A stretch of DNA of 64,000 nucleotides, taken from NCBI GenBank assembly GCA_032622095.1, contig CP136061.1, positions 85,906,324 to 85,970,323 on the forward strand. Direction: 5' to 3'. The notes under the pieces are model-generated. The model was not told where the DNA came from and did no database searches. It worked only from the letters and a program-made list of their open reading frames with translations. Positions 63,338 through 64,000 of the stretch are shown in pieces. Source of the stretch: Siphonodentalium dalli. Taxonomy: Eukaryota > Mollusca > Scaphopoda > Gadilida > Siphonodentaliidae. Made by a program: the position numbers and the translations under genes. Position 1 is the stretch's first letter, and each line of letters starts with the position of its first letter.

Positions 63338-64000
63338 CGGCTCCTTGAAAAAGAGGAAGAATGCAACTTTCCAGCCGAACAACTTGATGCTGTAAACCAT
63401 CTAAAAGTTGCTGTTACAAATACGCCGATACTTCAATATTTTGACCCAACTTTACAAGTAAAAGTTTAATGTGATAGCTCAAGTATAGGCCTTGGCGCTC
63501 TATTGGCCAAAAACGTGACGACAAATGGATGCAAGTTGCATATGGAAGTCGTTCGTTAACTCCATCAGAAGTTAATTACTCGCAAATAGAGAAGGAAACA
63601 CTCAGCATCTTGTTCGCGTGTGAAATTTTTTATGAGTATGTATATGGTCGTAAATTCGTTGTCGAAAATGATCATAAGCCACTCCAAAGTATTTTCACAC
63701 GACCACTTGTGAAATCTCCACCAAGAATTCAACGATTCTTACTACGTCTCCAAAGATATGATTTCGAGATGAGTTATGTGAAAGGGTCTCTCCTACATGT
63801 TTCTGATGCATTAAGTAGAGCTTCACTACCAGAGTGCGATTCAGAAATCCCAGATAAAGATGTGTCGTATCATATTCACTCCGTTCTTGGAATGCTACCA
63901 ATGAGTTCAGGAAAGTTAGAAGAATTCCGTGATGAATCTCTCAAAGATCCTATTCTGTGTGCTATAAAGAATTCCTTAAAAATAGGGTTACCCGAAGTTC
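63338..64000 (+). pseudogene. pol: RNase H part and downstream linker, window-truncated
   Basis: In the +1-shifted frame from 63338, the RT-RNase H connection reads NTPILQYFDP, then a TAA, then CDSSSIGLGALL, the first RNase H block. From about 63514, in the original frame, come VAYGSRSLTPSE, QIEKETLSILFACE, FVVENDHKPL and YVKGSLLHVSDALSR, the remaining RNase H blocks. The frame is open to 64000, before any integrase HHCC is reached. Confidence 0.88.

Larger units (their letters stand above)
61255..64000 (+). pseudogene. gag-pol: Decayed gag-pol of a Mag-like Ty3/gypsy retrotransposon (5' part)
   Basis: One frame runs from ATG 61255 through gag and pol, broken by a TAA at 61714-61716. It stays in the same frame to 63336 (TAG at 63334). 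The next ~170 bp are shifted by one base and contain a TAA (63467-63469). The original frame resumes after an A-run near 63510 and is open to the window edge. Order: gag, degenerate zinc knuckle, protease, RT, RNase H. Integrase and the 3' LTR would lie beyond 64000. The multiple lesions and the altered RT active site mark it as inactive. No separation of gag and pol by frame is apparent. Confidence 0.9.

Overview
The window looks like repeat-dominated DNA from an animal genome. There are no bacterial-style operons. Candidate coding pieces are short and bounded by GT/AG splice-like signals. Most of the sequence is tandem repeats, inverted repeats and decayed retroelements of metazoan type. AAGGTCA-rich tandem repeats, a roughly 160-bp satellite carried inside a mobile element, and a Ty3/gypsy element of the Mag-like group would fit a marine invertebrate, perhaps a mollusc. 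That taxonomic guess comes from general familiarity with such repeats and is weak.

Layout. (1) 1-7413 and 7414-16976 are two tandem copies of one 7.4-kb segmental duplication unit. Copy 2 carries an extra 2,177-bp insertion at 9466-11642. Each full unit holds, in order: a 5'-truncated non-LTR reverse-transcriptase remnant (minus strand), a GC-rich foldback repeat, about 2.8 kb of AT-rich non-genic DNA, a 48/130/180-bp minisatellite, a candidate two-exon gene start (minus strand), a TATG microsatellite, and a 445-bp hairpin-rich MITE-like element. A partial third copy (51237-55151) lies beyond the satellites. (2) 17113-19295 is an 83-bp satellite, plus orientation. (3) 19296-50869 is a 31.5-kb block. 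It opens with a mobile-element end (19296-19447), followed by about 2.6 inverted and then about 191 forward monomers of a 162-bp satellite, with several nested recent block duplications. (4) 50870-51236 is the 83-bp satellite again, now inverted. (5) 55140-61099 is non-satellite DNA with several short tandem arrays, a tRNA-like sequence in the loop of an inverted repeat, a cluster of TTAAGCGCAAT palindromes, and a few weak candidate exons. (6) 61100-64000 is the 5' part of a decayed Ty3/gypsy LTR retrotransposon (LTR, PBS, gag, protease, RT, RNase H) running off the right edge.

Main point of interest: the 2,177-bp insertion in copy 2 and the left end of the 31-kb array share the same order of parts. 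Both read: ~160-bp satellite monomers, an ACACCGGTG(A/G)CGT junction, a short tail containing ATCGGTACGAT, and a terminal CCAC...GTGGCGTAA hairpin end directly abutting a host T at an A/T site. I infer that the big satellite array is a massively expanded core of a Helitron-like non-autonomous element. No complete, convincingly functional protein-coding gene is present in the window.
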